Origin: Oleispira sp963933055 | Lineage (GTDB): Bacteria; Pseudomonadota; Gammaproteobacteria; Pseudomonadales; Oceanobacteraceae | Direction of reading: 5' to 3' | NCBI GenBank assembly: GCA_963933055.1 | Contig: CAWVSY010000004.1 | Coordinates: forward strand, 27,177-91,176 | Length of the DNA stretch: 64,000 nucleotides | Shown: positions 62,200 to 64,000 of the stretch, in pieces | How the letters are laid out: every line of letters starts with the position of its first letter | How positions within the stretch are numbered: the first letter of the stretch is position 1 | Notes under the pieces: generated by a model | What the model saw: only the letters and a program-made list of their open reading frames with translations | The model's database searches: none | What the model was told of the DNA's origin: nothing | Translations under genes and position numbers: made by a program

Positions 62200-62373
62200 T
62201 TAAACTTGATACTAGATATGAACCAATCTGTTACACCAACAGAAAATGATAATAAAAAAGATGTAAAAGCGGTGATGGATAGGATTAATAACCGCCTTAA
62301 AAAATACTTAGGCTTTAAAATCCCTAATCAGGTACTCTTAGGAATAATTTCACCTATTGCATTTACGGGTTAA
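62200..62373 (+). pseudogene. IS30-family transposase, C-terminal remnant
   Basis: The translated end KAVMDRINNRLKKYLGFKIP, then NQVLLGI, matches the C-terminus of IS30 transposases (typically ...DRLNNRPRKCLGFKTPNQV...). Only ~55 residues remain; the N-terminal helix-turn-helix and DDE residues are missing and no terminal repeats are seen. There is no credible start codon or ribosome-binding site. Evidence of an old insertion event; not functional. Confidence 0.7.
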
Positions 62374-62378
62374 ATCCG

Positions 62379-62420
62379 CTTAACGCAGACCCCGTAGCAA
62401 CTGTAACTGTAACTTTGAAC
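62379..62420. repeat. Accessory-region repeat, copy B
   Basis: CTTAACGCAGACCCCGTAGCAACTG, then TAACTGTAACTTTGAAC. Same orientation as copy A (61227-61260), with an extra TAACTG unit and an AACTTTG-AA-CAAAGTT hairpin at its end. Lies directly after the SRPBCC gene and the IS30 remnant. Confidence 0.6.
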
Positions 62421-62440
62421 AAAGTTAAAGATAAACCACT

Positions 62441-63436
62441 TCACAAACTTGCACTAAATTCATTGTTTTTTAATAGAGTCTCAGAACGTGACTTCATTAA
62501 TTTAAGCAACGACAAATGAAAATCTTGAAAAATAATCTCACCCCATACTCGAGAATAAATACCAAAATTGGTATTATCTAGCAGTGTCGTTTTCAAGTGT
62601 AAAAGTGTATTTCCTTCATAGTCTTTGGTAATTAAATATTCACCTTTAATAGGAGAGAAATATTCACCACCAAGCTTCACATGCTTATCTAAAGCATCAT
62701 CTGGAATTGCATCAGGATCAATATCAAAGTCATACGCCATTCTATGATTAGGAACCCAGTCGGTTATAACCTCCTTAAATTCAACACCTTTTGCCCATTT
62801 ACTTGTTCTAACGGCACCAACTCCGTTAGCGTTCATACTTGCTTCAATTGGCCTAGGCACCCCAATGAGATGAGTTAGAGAAAAAGATAATTCAGACTCA
62901 TCAATTGCATTAACATTTGCAAGCTGACTCCATACAACCTCAGGTGAAGCCTGTATGATTATGCTATTTTCTACTTGATAAGTTTTTGAGGAGTGAAGAA
63001 AATTAACTTCAAGAGGTAATAAAAAGAAAGGCAATAACGTTACAGATAGCAAAGTACCTTTTTGTCTATTTTTTATAAACTTATTCAATAAACCTGCGGC
63101 CAAACCACCCAGACTTGCAAAAAACATGAATGCAGGTAACGTCATCACCACACAAATACTGCCCTCAAGCAACGTAAAAATAGTAACCAACAGGAAAATA
63201 AAGATAGGCTGCCACGCAAGTGTTATCATTTCCCTATAGGTAAGATCACTATTTACCCGTAACTCAAAATGTATTCTTATAAAACCAATTACAAATGGAA
63301 CAAAAAATACGAAAGAGACTGAAACCAAGTTGACGTAGTCTTTAAGAAATTCGATATCCAATAATATTCTTGCTGAAATCCCATAAAGCACACCTAAAAA
63401 TATACCAATATGCTTTGGATTATTAAAACTCATCAT
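62441..63436 (-). CDS. Membrane protein with SRPBCC (START-like) domain
   Basis: A 331-residue protein. Four or five hydrophobic segments (~8-30, 33-54, 70-92, 95-115, 125-145), then a C-terminal SRPBCC/polyketide-cyclase-like domain from ~150: ENSIIIQASPEVVWSQLANV, then EFKEVITDWVPNHRMAYDF and LITKDYEGNTLLHLKTTL. The soluble domain probably binds a lipid or other hydrophobic ligand. Start MM at 63436. It overlaps nothing and lies 14 bp after a DUF1330 gene on the same strand. Confidence 0.77.
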   Translation of the reverse strand: MMSFNNPKHIGIFLGVLYGISARILLDIEFLKDYVNLVSVSFVFFVPFVIGFIRIHFELRVNSDLTYREMITLAWQPIFIFLLVTIFTLLEGSICVVMTLPAFMFFASLGGLAAGLLNKFIKNRQKGTLLSVTLLPFFLLPLEVNFLHSSKTYQVENSIIIQASPEVVWSQLANVNAIDESELSFSLTHLIGVPRPIEASMNANGVGAVRTSKWAKGVEFKEVITDWVPNHRMAYDFDIDPDAIPDDALDKHVKLGGEYFSPIKGEYLITKDYEGNTLLHLKTTLLDNTNFGIYSRVWGEIIFQDFHLSLLKLMKSRSETLLKNNEFSASL

Positions 63437-63450
63437 GCACTTATAATCCT

Positions 63451-63750
63451 TTATTTTTCATGCAACGAAATAACTGTTCTGCTACCAACTGAACTATTGA
63501 AGTACATTTTTTGCACTTCTAGATACTCTGGATTAGAAAAGAATTCTTCCATTATTTGTTGACTAGGACACTCTATTGTAAAAACTCGATTGATATCATC
63601 CTGTGTTTTTGACAATAACACTTCTGATACCTTGAAATCGAAACCAAAAGAGCCCCCAAATGAGGCCAATATAGGCAGCATTGCTTCTCTATACTTCTGA
63701 TATTTGGCATCGTCTATAACATTAATTCCCATAATTCTTTCGAATGGCAT
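63451..63750 (-). CDS. DUF1330-like small protein
   Basis: A 99-residue ferredoxin-like fold protein of the DUF1330 type: INVIDDAKYQKYREAMLPILASFGGSFGFDF and the FFSNPEYLEVQKMYFNSSVGSRTVI end. Function unknown. AAGGAAG lies before ATG 63750. It precedes the SRPBCC gene by 14 bp, suggesting one transcript. Confidence 0.77.
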   Translation of the reverse strand: MPFERIMGINVIDDAKYQKYREAMLPILASFGGSFGFDFKVSEVLLSKTQDDINRVFTIECPSQQIMEEFFSNPEYLEVQKMYFNSSVGSRTVISLHEK

Positions 63751-63751
63751 A

Positions 63752-64000
63752 TTACTTCCTTGTTTTGATAACAGGTCTCACTGAATCATCAGTATTGTAC
63801 CCATAAAAATTCCACGTACTTTTATTTGCATTTAATGAATCATACAATTTCTGTGCCGGTTCATTATCTGGAGCAGTAACGCATTGCAATCTAACAGCAC
63901 CACTATTACCTGCAAATTCTCGACAATGCTCAATCAGCTTCCTACCAATAGCTTTATTTACATTCCATATTCTTTAAATCTGATATGTTAGAGACCTTAT
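63752..64000 (-). pseudogene. GNAT acetyltransferase, C-terminal fragment, apparently frameshifted
   Basis: Read on the minus strand, the open stretch 63973-63752 gives the C-terminal half of a GNAT acetyltransferase: NKAIGRKLIEHCREFAGNSG, VRLQCVTAPDNEPAQKLYDS and an end with STWNFYGY. An in-frame TAA at 63976-63974 stops the frame just before the acetyl-CoA loop, while the preceding bases resemble the missing strand in another frame (SDLKNMECK). So the gene is broken or this is a frameshift error. The rest is outside the window. Confidence 0.65.

Noticed and set aside
61227..62420. The two 35-bp repeats as integron attC sites
   Set aside because: Each has a RYYYAAC-like box but no matching GTTRRRY partner with a foldable stem, no integrase gene is present, and the array lacks cassette spacing. 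Kept as repeats of unknown type.
1..64000. CRISPR arrays, tRNA, rRNA or riboswitches
   Set aside because: I saw no regularly spaced repeats, no tRNA cloverleaf with a TTCGA-type arm and no known riboswitch core in the intergenic regions, but this was by eye, without a covariance search.

Overview
The window (about 42% G+C by eye, not computed) reads as the chromosome of a marine gammaproteobacterium, probably Oceanospirillales near Oleispira, Bermanella or Thalassolituus. That placement is inferred from the classical rplU-rpmA-obgE-proB cluster divergent from ispB, kdsA (Gram-negative LPS), efpL, and a full Mrp Na+/H+ antiporter. No species name can be proven from the sequence alone.

Layout. 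0-4.7 kb: acyl-CoA carboxylase beta subunit and AtuA on the minus strand, divergent from a TetR regulator across an 18-bp palindrome. 4.8-11.2 kb: rpsT, then a Czc-type heavy-metal efflux operon. 11.3-17.2 kb: kdsA, proB, obgE, rpmA, rplU and divergent ispB, interleaved with a dispersed palindromic repeat family (five copies, the first cut by the window edge). 17.3-20 kb: dsbD, trxC and a YdcH-like gene. 20-34 kb: two active-looking GGDEF proteins, a DUF523/DUF1722 protein, efpL, an atypical sigma-70 factor, a long acyl-CoA dehydrogenase, a small DUF6435/DCC/SDR run, an EAL protein behind a ribosome-site-sequestering hairpin, BCCT, CorA and a spermidine-synthase-like protein. 34.3-40.2 kb: mnhAB-C-D-E-F-G, convergent with an Fnr-like regulator. 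41-43.4 kb: an MFS transporter, a GFA-type zinc protein and a small membrane protein.

43.9-52.2 kb is the most interesting part. Seven collinear, tightly packed genes encode an OleC-like beta-lactone synthetase, a small membrane protein, an OleD-like reductase, a cytochrome P450, two OleA-type thiolases (one complete, one lacking the His and Asn of the triad) and a NodU/CmcH-type carbamoyltransferase. No OleB decarboxylase is present. The inferred product is a beta-lactone lipid, hydroxylated and carbamoylated, made by logic resembling lipstatin or nocardiolactone biosynthesis. I know of no described pathway with this exact gene set.

52.3-61.2 kb holds envelope and ion-stress genes: two AI-2E/PerM-type transporters, a 52-residue Pmp3 protein, YihY, DUF748, a CPA1 antiporter, yqjD-yqjE-yqjK and MscS. 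61.2-64 kb looks like a decayed accessory segment, with a lipoprotein, an IS30 transposase remnant, two copies of a ~35-bp repeat, an SRPBCC membrane protein, a DUF1330 protein and a broken GNAT fragment at the window edge.
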